Under the pieces are notes generated by a model. That model was not told the DNA's origin. It did no database searches and worked only from the letters and a program-made list of their open reading frames with translations. A program made the translations under genes and the position numbers. Shown here one piece after another: positions 53,101 through 61,900 of a DNA stretch of 64,000 nt. Source of the DNA: Echinostoma caproni (taxonomy: Eukaryota; Platyhelminthes; Trematoda; Plagiorchiida; Echinostomatidae); NCBI GenBank assembly GCA_900618425.1, contig UZAN01039483.1, positions 90,803 through 154,802 of the forward strand, in the 5' to 3' direction. Numbering within the stretch: the stretch's first letter is position 1; each line of letters starts with the position of its first letter.

Positions 53101-56100
53101 CAAACCACTATTGTGCAATAATGTGAACCTCTGAATTCTTGTTTTCATGACTGAATTTGAAAGGGAGGTTACACAGTCCAACAAGGTATTTTGTGTTGGT
53201 TGTTGTAATGTGATCGCTGCTTGTCATTTATGTTTCAGGAATCGTTTGCAGATTTAAACAAGCTGCGCGTTATGTTCTATAAGTCATTACTGATAAATCA
53301 TACCATGTATATTGGAGTATATGAGCAATGCCTTGTGACTTAAGAGCCTACGTTACATACAGAATCAATCACATCTCAGAAAACGTATTTCAGGAACCCG
53401 TCAAGTATTGAAGACTTTTCTTAATGTAAGCAAACCAAATGTTTCAACTTGATAAATAGATCATATCCACTTTAAATAATTATCAAAATGTCAGGTTTAC
53501 ACATAATGGTTGTTGAGTATACGATAGACGTTCTGCTACTGTACGTAGTCGACGAAACGATGGTCTTAATCTACTTACCGGGTGGCAGTTGAATACCGAC
53601 AAGCTGACCGCATAGCTCATTGGTATTTCCAAAATTTCCACCAGAAAAATCAGGTCCACCGTAGGGATTTGCGGTTTGGTGCCATGAGCTCGGAAGCAAG
53701 GTGGGACCATCCGTTTGTGCCATGGGAGAGAACTGTTGACTGGATTGTTTCACATCGCCTGTTGCATTCCTTATCCCTGTGTCAGACGTTTGAGCATAGT
53801 GGTTAAATTGGAAACCCGGCAGCAACCAGTACAAGGGTTGATTAATTAACATACCAGAAGCATCCATGTGCTGTACACATAAACAGTTAGTGCTTTGAAA
53901 CAGCGGATTTGGCAGCAAAGCGGAATTTTGTACTACACGTTTATTGTTTCTATCGGTCCACTGTTTACGATGCGTCACAGTACACAACGGATGATTATGC
54001 TGTAATTCCATGGGTAATAATGGTCTTATTGGCACAGACTTTCCCGCACGTTGCAGGAAATGAGGTTTACCAATTGAGGAATTGCTAGTTGAAACGGGCG
54101 AACCACCGGCACGTGGTCGACGTTTGTTACTCAATGAAGCTCGGATTTTAGGACCAGAATTCGGTAAAGGACTTGAGGAGCTGGAATACGAGCAAAATTT
54201 TACATCTGGTTTTTCCACATCCAAAGTCTGGGGTTGTGTTCCGTGTGTGATTGATCGCGAAACGTGTTTGGGCGAAGCACTTGTGACTGATGTAGGTGAA
54301 GGTTCCGGACCGGTCGTATCCGGTTGTATTGCACAACTTTCAACAGAATTCACGGGGTGAGAGTGAATAGCTTTTGTTTCTTCTGTATTGCAAAATGATG
54401 AAGAGTTTGAGGAACAGTAACCAAATGGGGAATTAGCCCTTGGTTCTCCATGGTAAGAACTGCAAAGCAAGAATGAGGCAAAGAAATACAATCAGTTTCA
54501 CGAAAGTAAACTAAATAATTTTTCTTCATACAACAATATTGGAAAGGAATTACTTATACATTCATTTTCTTGGATGTAAACTCGCTGCCTGTGGACTTCT
54601 ATCACCCATTCACTTCGTTATCTTAGGCGGTATAGTAAATCAATCATTTTAAAGTTGACAAAATCCAAGGAAATCTGTGAAAACGAAAGGCTAAGGTATT
54701 CCCAGTTCTTCATTCTCCTACCTTCGTAATAATCACAGGGGGCAATTTAGTTATAGTTGATTATTGAGTTGGAAGTGTTTGGTGTTGTCAGTAATGAGCA
54801 GAATCCGCAGTCAACACATTCGATACCTAAAGAACGATGCAGTTCTTTTGCAAGCACAGTTGAATAGGATAAAATTCTAACTTCTGCAGCGCGATATATG
54901 TTGGACATCAGCGTAAAGGTTTAGGTAACGTGACTTATGTAAACATTACTTTTTCAATTTGGAAAAGGTTGGTTTACTTTCCTGATCCTTTTAAGGGTTT
55001 ATCAATGTTCGGACAACGAGTGACGTATAAATAATTAATACTTGTAAACTGATCCACGAACAGGTTTACTACATTGCTGTTATGAAACAAAGAAGTGTTC
55101 TTTCAATAAACTGCCTTCTGTTGGCGTAAGAACTCTTTTCGATGTCTACGAATAAAGTGCATGCATGTCAATTCGCTCTTTTTTGCTCAAAGTTTAAACA
55201 ATTGATTTCGACCCTGATTCAGTGCAGTTGGTATTTTCAATGCTCAGTGGTCCATGGAATCTCTTTTCTGTTTCATTTCTGTTTTAATGATGATCACTTG
55301 ACTCAGCAATAAAAATAAATGATACTGGGTTGCAAATAAACGAGGTTTGAAAAAGATTCCATGAGAGATCTGGGATGCTTTAACAGATTTTACCACCTTC
55401 GAGAACCACCTCAATGACTGTACGCTGAACCTCGAGTGAACCTGCGTCTAGTATATGGTATTGGTTACCGGTGGCTGAAATCACTCAGCATAAGGAAAAC
55501 TGACTATTTGATGTAATGAAATTTTCTTTTCTATCCTATGAACTGTTCGCTGCTCTTTTGAAATCAATATACTTCTGGGTCGGTAATCACCAATTCCTGT
55601 TGATTACCTTTTTTCGGTCCATTTATTTTAAAATATGCCTCATGCAGAATCAATATTCCCGAGCACGTGAGTAATGATCGGGGATCTGATTATATCTAGC
55701 GATGGTTGCTATTACTAAATATCATCAGTGGTTATAAAATAACTCCCACTAGAACTCACCCTTTTCTTGAGTGCTGCAATAATCCATCAGTTCTTTTCTG
55801 GGCTGAGTTAGAGGTGTCAAAGGTTTCATCGATCGAAGACGACGCTCCCGGACTAGATAATGCTAGCCCCGAATCGTTTAGAATGGGAGAGATCTGTTGA
55901 ATGGGTTGGATTACCTTGCGATTTCGTCTCAGTTCAGCAACAGTTAAACATTTGCTTTTGCTCGGCACAAGTGTGCTTGAGTCGACTGATTCCGATGCCT
56001 CAGTCGAATTCGATGTTGAAACCGCGGTATTGACTTCGCATGCTTTGCTACTAACTGATTTCTGTTCTTTTGAAGTACTCTTGTGACTATCCATTTGAGA

Positions 56101-58193
56101 GGGGAGATTTTTGGTCGAAGGTTCGTTGCTCTCGACCTAGTTAACAGGACAAAGCACAAGGCACATTATGAAACTAACCTTGACCTTAGTTTAATTGAAA
56201 GCAAAATAGACATCGAAAAAGAAATCAATTGAGGCTGATATCGAAATATCACCTGATATTTTGTGCCAGCTGTATAATGTCCCTAATCAAACATACGTTC
56301 AATTCAAATCAATCATGTATTTTCCTCGCATAGTGAAAACTATTGAGGTGCAATTAAATTGTTCCATATTCATGTTCTGGATGATTACATCCGTGGGAAA
56401 CTAAATTATTTTCTGACATTATTTTTGGATTTCAGTGTCTTATTTGATGATTTTGCTGGTCTTGTTTCATTGATGCTATACAGGGATAACATTTTTTCGA
56501 TTATTGTAAGTCAGTATATCATGCAAATTATTCTTTTTAAGGTGAACGACCTCAGACTTATTGTTCAAGATGATCTAAATTGTTATTTAAACTGCTCCAA
56601 GCGTTCGTACACCACTGCAAGAGCCGTTGGTTTTCGAACGCGATTATTTGGCCAATTAGCACCTATGATGTTCCCATGTTTGTAATTAGCCTACATTAGA
56701 TACCCCATAGAGAAAGCAATTTAGGAGTGAAATCTAGGACCTACACGCGAAAGTAAGATTCTAGAGTATCTACTATCTATCTACTATCTATCTACTACCA
56801 CCAAAATGGTCAAGGAACTGTATTTCAATACTTATGTGAAAAGACTAGGGTCATTAGGGTTGTGCTCTATACAGTATCGCCGAATTCGAGTGGACCGTAT
56901 TTTGGTGTATTAACTAATGCAGAACCCTGCACACTTATATCGCTCACTGTTTACCTTGTCGTCTAACGCTCACCTGAGGGAGCATTCATTCAAATTAGTG
57001 CCCCAAAGCTGTTGACTAGAATGCCGGCGTCATTCATTTGCCTTCAGATTGTGTAGCATTTGGAATCCTTTACCACCTCACGTTGTTTATGTAACCACAA
57101 TGGATTCTTTCGAGCACAAACCGGATAAAAACTTTGACAAATCTTAAATTTTGTCGTTCATAGCCGTACCGGAAAGGAAGAAAATTCGTGACGTTTCTTA
57201 TTTCTCTATGTTCTGTAAATCGATCCAGTTGTCCGAAAAACCCTATGGGACAAGAACAGCAATCGCTTGAAAGTATTTCCCGTAATAAAACTTTGACTGT
57301 AAAGTTTCTGGGTGAGTTCCTGTTTTCTGTAAGTTTGTGGCTTAAAACTGGAAACCTTTGTAATTGTATGCTTTCGGTTTAACTTTGATAGTGTTGTTAA
57401 GACAAACCATGCTATCGAACAACAGTAAGGATGAAGTTAAACAGTCACTGCAGCTTCAACCACAGTCACGTGATATACTCAAAGGAAACGCTCATGTATG
57501 ACTATATGCCATCAATTCATCACTGTTTGATAACTGAAACCGAAAAGCTGCTTGAAATAGATGGAAAGACTGGTTTCCAGTTTCATCATAAGAATTTCTT
57601 CATATGTTGTATTATTTCAACGAATAGAACCACACTGCAGATATAGCCAAAAAGAAGCTAAGAACAACTCATGAATCAACTGATCATCATTAGGAAGTGC
57701 TTTCTCAAAAACTATTGAAAGAACCCACCGATTTCGATGTTGTTTGTTTCCGACTTTTTGAGCTTTTTCCTCCTTTTGTCCTGGATGCACGTTTTGTGTG
57801 AACTTTGGATTCCTTCGGATGAAATACAAGTGTACTAGTGGATTTTGGAATCAATGTGACATCCGCGTACATGTCTAAATCCTCGACTAAATCATTTGGA
57901 GCCGAATTGATCACATTGTGCTCGGAACTGGATGCCTTATCCACGGTGAGTAAATGATCAATGTGTGTTGTAAGACCACTCTTATCCGCGGAATCCACGT
58001 CGCAATGACTTGTTTGACTGCTGCTTATACTACTCCGTCCGGAATCGGTTGAAGAACATGTACGACGTGATTCAGTCACATGTTCGTCCTGTTCACTGTA
58101 AACCGGCTCAGCTGTTGTTGCTGTTGTTGTTGCCGTCGTTGTCGCCGCGGTGGTCGTCACTGCTATCGGTCGGGACGGGGTCTTTTCCGCCAT
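33376..58193 (-). CDS. RBMS/MSSP-like tandem-RRM RNA-binding protein with giant N-terminal extension (spliced gene)
   Basis: Minus-strand gene. Coding exons: 58193-57729, 56136-55760, 54459-53579, 48943-47631, 46539-46410, 45781-45684, 44000-43847, 36480-36333, 34957-34299 (or to a stop at 34276) and a possible last exon 33473-33376. Each intron has GT..AG ends and all phases match, giving about 1,440 residues (1,415 if exon 9 reads to its own stop). Seen: RRM1 at residues 1017-1088 (RNP2 LYIRGL, RNP1 MYGFIDF), an 8-residue linker containing EKDP, and RRM2 at 1096-1179 (RNP2 VYITNI, RNP1 GAGFVRF, ending PLEVKLAD). RBMS proteins have the same TNLYIRGLP start, an EQDPTNLYI linker of nearly equal length and a PLLCKFAD-like end, so that family is the best fit; ELAV or CELF types are alternatives. 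Known RBMS proteins are about 400-600 residues and bind AU-rich single-stranded RNA or DNA. The roughly 1,010-residue N-terminal extension is unusual and looks disordered. Confidence 0.85.
33774..33914 (+). CDS. Candidate 46-codon ORF antisense to intron 9 of the tandem-RRM gene
   Basis: ATG with A at -3, then an Ala/Thr/Pro-rich frame (MSAHSNQLRWDRKTPAVATA...) to TAA, with a possible donor GTG|GTATAAG at its end. The same DNA on the minus strand offers a competing alternative exon for the host gene: acceptor GGGTTACAG at about 33876, then SGAAVAADAVATAG and a stop. One of the two may be real; the CAG/GCA-like composition makes both look good. Confidence 0.25.
   Translation: MSAHSNQLRWDRKTPAVATASAATAAPLCNPGNSIEPKTKEAFYVV
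34276..34957 (-). CDS. Exon 9: C-terminal tail
   Basis: Acceptor CCTCAAAATTAG|CTCTTCG in phase 2, matching exon 8. Encodes about 225 residues rich in Leu, Pro, Asn, Ser and Gln, opening with a Ser/Lys/Arg-rich segment. The frame either stops at TGA 34278-34276 or leaves through a donor CACG|GTACGT at 34299 (phase 1) into exon 10. A weaker donor ACG|GTGTGA lies next to the stop. The choice cannot be settled without transcripts. Confidence 0.85.
34958..36332 (-). other. Intron 8 of the tandem-RRM gene
   Basis: 1.4 kb, GTATGT..TTAG. No embedded gene or repeat recognised. Confidence 0.7.
36333..36480 (-). CDS. Exon 8: second half of RRM2
   Basis: Acceptor TCCTCTCTGAAG|GTGCCGG (phase 1) and donor AGCAG|GTATGT (phase 2). 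Encodes RNP1 (GAGFVRF), helix 2 (AEDAQRAIEGIR) and the last strand (PLEVKLAD), followed by a polar RQKPVDDQS. It is separated from exon 7 by the longest intron of the gene (7.4 kb). Confidence 0.93.
36604..36609 (-). terminator. Poly(A) signal just after the nested secreted ORF
   Basis: AATAAA on the minus strand, separated by 6 bases from the stop codon of the 61-codon ORF. Confidence 0.3.
36616..36801 (-). CDS. Small putative secreted protein nested in intron 7
   Basis: Intact 61-codon single-exon frame on the host strand. ATG has A at -3. Residues 1-20 (MQGQTAFLVVAFCALFSALA) form a textbook signal peptide: short polar start, hydrophobic core and small residues at the predicted cleavage site after Ala20. 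The mature part would be about 41 residues, basic (SRRYFFVNHPGCW...), with one Cys and one NRT glycosylation sequon. AATAAA lies 6 bases after the stop (36609-36604). No known family. It could be a secreted parasite peptide, a first exon, or chance. The overlapping plus-strand frame (36790-37071) is likely a shadow. Confidence 0.35.
   Translation of the reverse strand: MQGQTAFLVVAFCALFSALASRRYFFVNHPGCWSVMLQEKILKANRTNFRDIRNIILSIHT
38025..38336 (+). mobile_element. CR1-type LINE 3' end
   Basis: One frame reads KLWKLLQKSPLDYMHHYLSL, then RVCNT, a stop where Trp is expected, then NSLPLQVVCAPTIDSFKSRL and DKPLKHL to a stop. This is the conserved C-terminal block of CR1-clade ORF2 (SxRVxNxWNSLPxxVVxAxxxxxFKxxLDKHL). 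A short 3' non-coding part ends in TTGAATTTGAATT, an imperfect 3'-terminal repeat of CR1 type. It sits in intron 7, antisense to the host, and is nearly intact in frame, so fairly young. Confidence 0.85.
39805..39827. repeat. (ACA)n microsatellite
   Basis: About seven ACA units. The 240 bases before it are GC-richer and look like the end of an unidentified repeat. Confidence 0.9.
40306..40595 (+). CDS. Two-exon mini-gene candidate nested antisense in intron 7
   Basis: ATG with A at -3 and G at +4 opens MAEVFADDLDIYLSNGTS (40306-40360), followed by a consensus donor TTCAG|GTAAGT. A 64-base intron ends in a pyrimidine-rich CTTATACTGGACAG, and the phase-1 join continues for 54 codons (DGEWSSQTGLRVVPSRARSN...) to TAA at 40589-40591. 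AATAAA (40590-40595) overlaps the stop. Very short 5' introns are known in schistosomes. The second exon is also open in another frame (LGTFSWNVPSYTGQM...), so an alternative acceptor or a decayed retrocopy is possible. Family not recognised. Confidence 0.4.
40596..43846. other. Remainder of intron 7
   Basis: Mostly AT-rich and unrecognised. A small exon-like unit lies at 42522-42479 on the minus strand (see findings). A (GT)n repeat is at 43433-43451. Confidence 0.5.
43433..43451. repeat. (GT)n microsatellite
   Basis: Perfect GT run of nine and a half units. Confidence 0.95.
43847..44000 (-). CDS. Exon 7: linker and first half of RRM2
   Basis: Acceptor CAAACCCAG|GAGTCAG (phase 0) and donor TGCACCG|GTTAGT (phase 1). 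Encodes the ESEKDP linker, RNP2 (VYITNI), helix 1 (VEDLKKIFQPYG) and strands 2-3. The linker length between the RRMs equals that expected for RBMS, so no coding exon seems lost in the adjoining N gap. Confidence 0.92.
44164..44824. other. Assembly gap (661 N) in intron 6
   Basis: Run of N within the 1.7 kb intron between exons 6 and 7. Exons 6 and 7 join in phase 0 and give the expected linker length, so no coding exon need be hidden here. Confidence 1.
44963..45283 (-). CDS. Candidate 106-codon ORF in intron 6, type II membrane-like
   Basis: ATG with G at -3 on the host strand. A short basic start (MIRN), then a hydrophobic span (IIVLFCCSFYLLVIFYY), then about 85 polar residues. No family recognised. 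The second half lies over a GC-richer segment that may be a dispersed repeat, so this could be chance. Confidence 0.2.
   Translation of the reverse strand: MIRNIIVLFCCSFYLLVIFYYSNPFVGLTYSIRSTTCYDLKLHTNYVFKHLQQSQNKHKLRLSRAPTQNHLLVIVIPVEITRWKAESKSNPGLEKLAASTVHYTLS
45684..45781 (-). CDS. Exon 6: second half of RRM1
   Basis: Acceptor GCCCCAATCGTACAG|TG (phase 1) and donor GCCTAT|GTGAGT (phase 0). Joined to exon 5 it gives RNP1 as MYGFIDF, with both aromatic RNA-stacking positions kept, then helix 2 (NVAARAALLHIK) and strand 4 (ELYVNFAY). Only 98 bases, so it was recovered from splice signals. Confidence 0.9.
46410..46539 (-). CDS. Exon 5: first half of RRM1
   Basis: Acceptor ATCTTTTCAG|CATTCATC (phase 0) and donor GGGGAAA|GTATGT (phase 1). 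Encodes HSSKTNLYIRGLPSTFTEEQ and the next 23 residues. LYIRGL is RNP2 and the rest covers helix 1 and strand 2. TNLYIRGLP matches the start of RBMS/MSSP RRM1, the main reason for the family call. Confidence 0.92.
46711..47172 (+). mobile_element. Decayed Penelope-like element, thumb and GIY-YIG endonuclease
   Basis: Antisense in intron 4 of the host gene. Frames in turn give NATYIKLSFRGD, SDVRHKLRSALDRTFPATQL, QFTCGCGDAYTGRIN (the GIY-YIG core), MAEHTPKWLVKSMTQPTIDS with EVVTRNPGSSLAKH directly after it, and NSNAKRLAPCETRL. Order and spacing are those of a PLE C-terminus. Multiple stops and frame changes show it is inactive. It diverges from the PLE copy at 1-985, so a different lineage. Confidence 0.85.
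47631..48943 (-). CDS. Exon 4 of the tandem-RRM gene (residues 575-1012)
   Basis: Acceptor CTTTTCTAACAG|AC (phase 1) and donor AAGAAA|GTGAGC (phase 0). The 1,313-base exon carries the longest uninterrupted open frame in the window outside the gaps. It encodes about 437 residues rich in Ser, Asn, Gln, Thr and Pro, including a Tyr/Pro/Ser-rich middle and a Met/Gln/Asn-rich end just before RRM1. Low-complexity segments of this kind in RRM proteins often mediate assembly; that role is inferred, not shown. Confidence 0.9.
48944..53578 (-). other. Intron 3 of the tandem-RRM gene
   Basis: 4.6 kb, GTAAGT..ACAG. Holds AT microsatellites at about 49510-49550, 50096-50128 and 51551-51565, and a GC-richer block at about 51240-51500 with open frames of unknown origin. 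No recognised gene. Confidence 0.6.
50096..50128. repeat. (AT)n microsatellite
   Basis: AT repeat interrupted once by TG, followed by a GT/TA-rich stretch. Confidence 0.9.
53579..54459 (-). CDS. Exon 3 of the tandem-RRM gene (residues 281-575)
   Basis: Acceptor TTTGCAG|TTCTTACC (phase 2) and donor CCCG|GTAAGT (phase 1). Encodes about 294 residues rich in Ser, Pro, Asn and Gln, with a basic SNKRRPRAGG segment in the middle and a Gly/Asn-rich end. No known domain; composition suggests intrinsic disorder. This is the second-longest open frame on the minus strand. Confidence 0.85.
54460..55759 (-). other. Intron 2 of the tandem-RRM gene
   Basis: 1.3 kb with GTGAGT..GCAG ends. Nothing else recognised. 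Confidence 0.65.
55760..56136 (-). CDS. Exon 2 of the tandem-RRM gene (residues 156-281)
   Basis: Acceptor is a pyrimidine-rich tract ending CTAG|GTCGAG, phase 0. Donor is AAGG|GTGAGT, phase 2. Ser/Thr-rich, with a Lys/Arg segment (ELRRNRK) and an acidic, Ser-rich second half. No domain recognised. The 377-base length fits the phases on both sides. Confidence 0.8.
56540..57147 (+). mobile_element. Decayed CR1-type LINE, C-terminal part of ORF2
   Basis: In intron 1, antisense to the host. Largely one frame: KVNDLRLIVQDDLNCYLNCS, LFGQLAPMMFP, a degraded AYIR..LEYA-like block with RESKILE, TKMVKELYFNTYVKRLGSLG, YRRIRVDRILVY, LFTLSSNAHLREHSFKL, WNPLPPHVVYVTTMDSFEHK, ending TAA at 57147. This is the ordered C-terminal half of CR1 ORF2 after the RT catalytic motifs. 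At least five internal stops mark it as dead. Confidence 0.88.
56767..56798. repeat. Short tandem repeat (TCTACTATCTA units) inside the CR1 remnant
   Basis: Nearly three copies of an 11-base CTACTATCTAT unit lie between the ILE and TKMVK blocks of the CR1 remnant, probably a post-insertion expansion. Confidence 0.8.
57729..58193 (-). CDS. Exon 1 of the tandem-RRM gene (residues 1-155)
   Basis: Starts at ATG 58193 (M-A-E-K). An in-frame GTG 33 bases upstream is less likely as a start. Residues 13-27 are a Thr/Ala run encoded by an imperfect ACN repeat. A Ser/Thr-rich stretch follows, then an acidic EDLDMYADV patch (about 104-112) and a Lys/Arg/Ser-rich basic block (about 127-155) that could be a nuclear localisation signal. 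The donor is TCG|GTGGGT in phase 0, matching the phase-0 acceptor at 56136. The ORF runs on 24 bases past the donor to a stop, so an unspliced form would be truncated. Confidence 0.75.
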
Positions 58194-58479
58194 TTTTGAA
58201 GATGACTCACGATCAGTCGGACGCACACAGGCACTGCTTTTTATTGCGCAAACATTTAAACCAGAAAATCACGATACATTACGATAGACATTCCGGGTGA
58301 TAGATGAAATCATGGGAGCAAGTATGACGAACAGGAGAAATCCACAAAGAGCTATCAGTAAAATGAATTGATGAAAAGGATCGGTCAGAGATGACGTATG
58401 GCAGGTATGAACGTGTATGTGCGTATGCGCGTGTGTGTTCCTATAACTTTCAGATCGTTTGCATCAATGGATGAGGCCT

Positions 58480-58830
58480 ACTCGCAACGAGTCTCCATCA
58501 ATCTCTCCCAGATTGTGTGCACGAAGTTCCCAAAATCGCAAGCAATCCTCGCGCGATTGAATGCAAACGACCAGCCAGCCGGTCGAGAGCTTCTGTACGG
58601 AAAGCGAGCACGCTTGCTATGCGCCGTAAAGTGGGATGGCAAAGATGCAAGGCAGACTTTGACGGACTACGACGCGCTTGTATCGTTACGATCGCGCGCG
58701 AGCGCGCCCATGCGCGCGAGTGCGCACAAACCGGTGATGAGGGAGAAGCGCACGTGCGGCGGTCGTGTGCAGGGTGCAAACACACACACACACCACTCCG
58801 TCGTCCTCGGCTATTGACCAATCAAATAGT
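58480..58830 (-). promoter_or_regulatory. CpG-rich island, probable promoter of the tandem-RRM gene
   Basis: By hand count, about 36 CpG dinucleotides fall within 58501-58800, far above the AT-rich surroundings. The stretch includes a GCGC-rich core at about 58690-58735, a CACGTG E-box at about 58752 and a CCAAT on the plus strand at 58818 (an inverted CCAAT box for the minus-strand gene). It lies 300-600 bases upstream of the start ATG. Long ORFs over it on both strands look like by-products of its GC content. No TATA box or start site is evident. Confidence 0.5.
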
Positions 58831-58869
58831 GTTCATTGTGGGAGATAAATGTTCCTCTAGTCGAAGAAT

Positions 58870-58925
58870 TAAGTCCACTTGTAGGTGTTTGTGTGTATGC
58901 GTGTTTGTGTGTGCGTGTGTGCGTT
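58870..58925. repeat. GT-rich low-complexity tract
   Basis: TGTTTGTGTGTATGCGTGTT-type sequence upstream of the CpG island. Confidence 0.8.
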
Positions 58926-58929
58926 AGAC

Positions 58930-61900
58930 CTTGAAGAATTTTGGCTTTACAAACAAAAAGAAAACAATGTTCACGTTTGTTAGGTTAATTTCCAAATTAA
59001 ACCCTTTAGCTCAGAGGTCTAAAAATTCAGGAGGATTTACTCAACATGGGAGATAAAAGTTGAGTTTCCCCATTATCAGGTGACACTGTTTAACCGCACA
59101 ATATGAACCGTACTAAGAACACGAGGAACTAGCAAAAATGATGAGAAATATGGAAAATGTCAAACCAATCATTCTGAGTAATAGTTTATGAAACAAAAAC
59201 ACTGCTCCATATCCGGACATTCAGGTTCAGTTCCTGTTGCCAGGGAGTGGCAAATGATAAATTGACACAGTTCTTGAGGTTCGCCTACCGTCTTTCGTGG
59301 CTGTTGGCAAATTTCCTTTGAGCGAAGATGTAGGAAAAACACTTAGAGGACGTATTACAGATAATAGGGTTTCCGGATGTCATCTCAGCCAGCAATTTAT
59401 TTGTACTCGAAAATGATAAACAAGGAGAAATAAAGTTTTAGTTGTATGCACAATATGTTTCGATTGTTGATTGCCTTTAGCACTGCACTGTGTCCTTTCA
59501 CTGGGTACTTAAAATAGTTTGTCATGGCAAGAGTACAAAAGGCTCAGATCTATAGGCAAATTAGTTGCAAATGTATATCATGCGGTCAACGAATGTCACG
59601 TTAACTTTGGCAAAATACAGTTGACTACATCACGTTTCTTATGAGAACTTTGCAATTCGGCTGGCAAAGTGATATACCCTATCAACATGATTTAACAAAT
59701 AACCAATTTATATCGATCGGTATAACATTTTTGAATATGTTATTAGGCCACTATCAACAAATATAAAACATATATATAAACAGGTACAAGGAAAACAAGA
59801 CTTATTTGATGAAGCAAATAGAGATCCAAATTGAAGGCATTACTCACCGTCATAAACTTCCTGTGAAAAATTAAGGGTTATCCCTTTTTACAAAATTTGA
59901 AGGATTACTAAATCGCCGAGTGAATAACTCCGAACGGTACGATCTGAATCCACTAAACAAGGAAGCTTGGCCATACTGGATCAGCCGGGCTGGAGGGGAA
60001 GTTATAAGAGTGCAAACAATAAAATTCATGCAGGGTTCTGTTCTCTAATGTCATGTAAATAGTGCAGCTCTGTTTCAACGTCAGATAAAATGGGGGACAA
60101 GTAGCCAATCGACTCATGAATCAAGTGTGTTCTGTGCAAGCCAGATTCTCCTCCGGAAAGCAATAAAACTACCAACTGCGGGATCATAAAAGGAAGTCGT
60201 CTGGGAAAGGCACATCGCAGATCTGTTGTAGAATGCGTATTGTCCCCCGTTTTTATCGGGAACACGAATACAATTTTTCGTTTCAATCTAAACCACCAAG
60301 CTGCATAAAATCCAATGATCATTACTTGATATTATTTGTCTACCTAATGGTTTATGTAAGATCACAAAGTAAAAAGCCAACTAATAATAGACGAAATTTG
60401 AATAGTAGGTTAATCCTGACGAAGAGGCCTCGGTACTTCTGTTTCACTGAAAGGATAATGGTGTTATTCTTGTTAGGTAATTTATCATTTTTTTCAACTT
60501 GCAGCCTTACAACGTATCAAAATGAATAAATTGTTAATTATAACTTTCTCTTACTCCCATCAATCCATCGAAATCCCGATAAAAGATGAATTGATACTTG
60601 GTTTTTCGCTCAATAGAGTTATTTGTAAAAATAAGATGAATTGGTATTGTTTCTTGGGAGTAATCCAGTGTATTCTAATGCGTTCTGGCGCCCTTATCCA
60701 AAACAATTTTTACGGGTAAAATATAATTGTCATTAAACCCGACGTTCAGCCTCACTTTTTGCTCCGAGTTATTCGTAAACACGCTTGTTTCCCATCCCAC
60801 ATGCATCACAATTAACTAGTTTATGAATCATGGTAGCGTTTGTTGATGAAGGTTATTACGTATCTATTTAGTTACCTTTGTTTTGCGTAGTATTTGAGAC
60901 GGCTTGTGAATGACAAATGCTCGGGGTTCAATCAATGGCTCAACTGACGTTGCTGTGAATAAACGGTTATTCGGTATTCCCTGATGGATAATCTCAATCC
61001 GGAAATCGATAAGCTACAGCTTATTGCTTTTAATCTTTGTGCGACCTTCGTTGACCCGCGTTTCATTGTGTTTTGATCGTTAGCTATTAAAGCTTAGAAA
61101 CCAAAATAATGTCTGTGGGCTATCTGTTTGAATAATATTCACTTTGGGCAAAACTATCCCTGGATAAATTATGACGTTAGTTTTCCCTTTCCCCAAACAA
61201 CTGTTTGGTGTTTTTTTATTTTTTATTCTAAGGTTGAATACTGATACATATATAAACAGCGTGATATCTATTGAGTTGTATTTGACATGAGTACGAATCA
61301 CTGAAAACGAGCTTATTTGCCACTGTTTGTTCTATTCGAAACATGGAATGTAATCCCCAACCTTCCAATAATCAGGCTCCCAATTTCCAATAAGACAGTA
61401 ACAGAGTATTTTAATTCTTTGCAAGAAAACGAAAAAATAATCTGGACGTTTGTTGTAATCGAAAAACGTTCCAGACCTTTTACCTTAATTCACCTGAAAT
61501 CGAATCGGTGTGACAAAAGGGTAACAAGATAATTTCTCTTTGGTAAGGTTTGACAGAAACGTCACCCTGGACCGGCTTCTTGGAATTGCAACATAAGACT
61601 TCCGCTGAAATTACCGGATGGAAAATCAGTATCGCAAAATCATCAAAAAACGGAAGCTACATTTATATTGAACCAAATCGATTTATCGAAGTTCCATTAT
61701 TCAAATATTCTGGTGATAATTATCTTGCAAATTGCCGCATCCATCGCTTAGGTTTCATTGAATAAAACCGAAAAAACCGCGTGGTATTTTAGTTTTTTAG
61801 ACTATTAATATTTTTATTTGACAACCTTAAATATATGTGTTGATTGAAACCTTTTATTGAATTTTTGCTCACACTATATCCATGATGATGGAATGAGTGT

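Noticed and set aside
53571..54360. Plus-strand ORFs opposite exon 3, including a 92-codon frame
   Set aside because: Shadows of a well-supported minus-strand coding exon.
58398..58927. ORFs of 107-139 codons on both strands over the CpG island
   Set aside because: Stop codons are rare in GC-rich DNA; the frames are Arg/Ala/Cys-rich, overlap each other and have no domain content.
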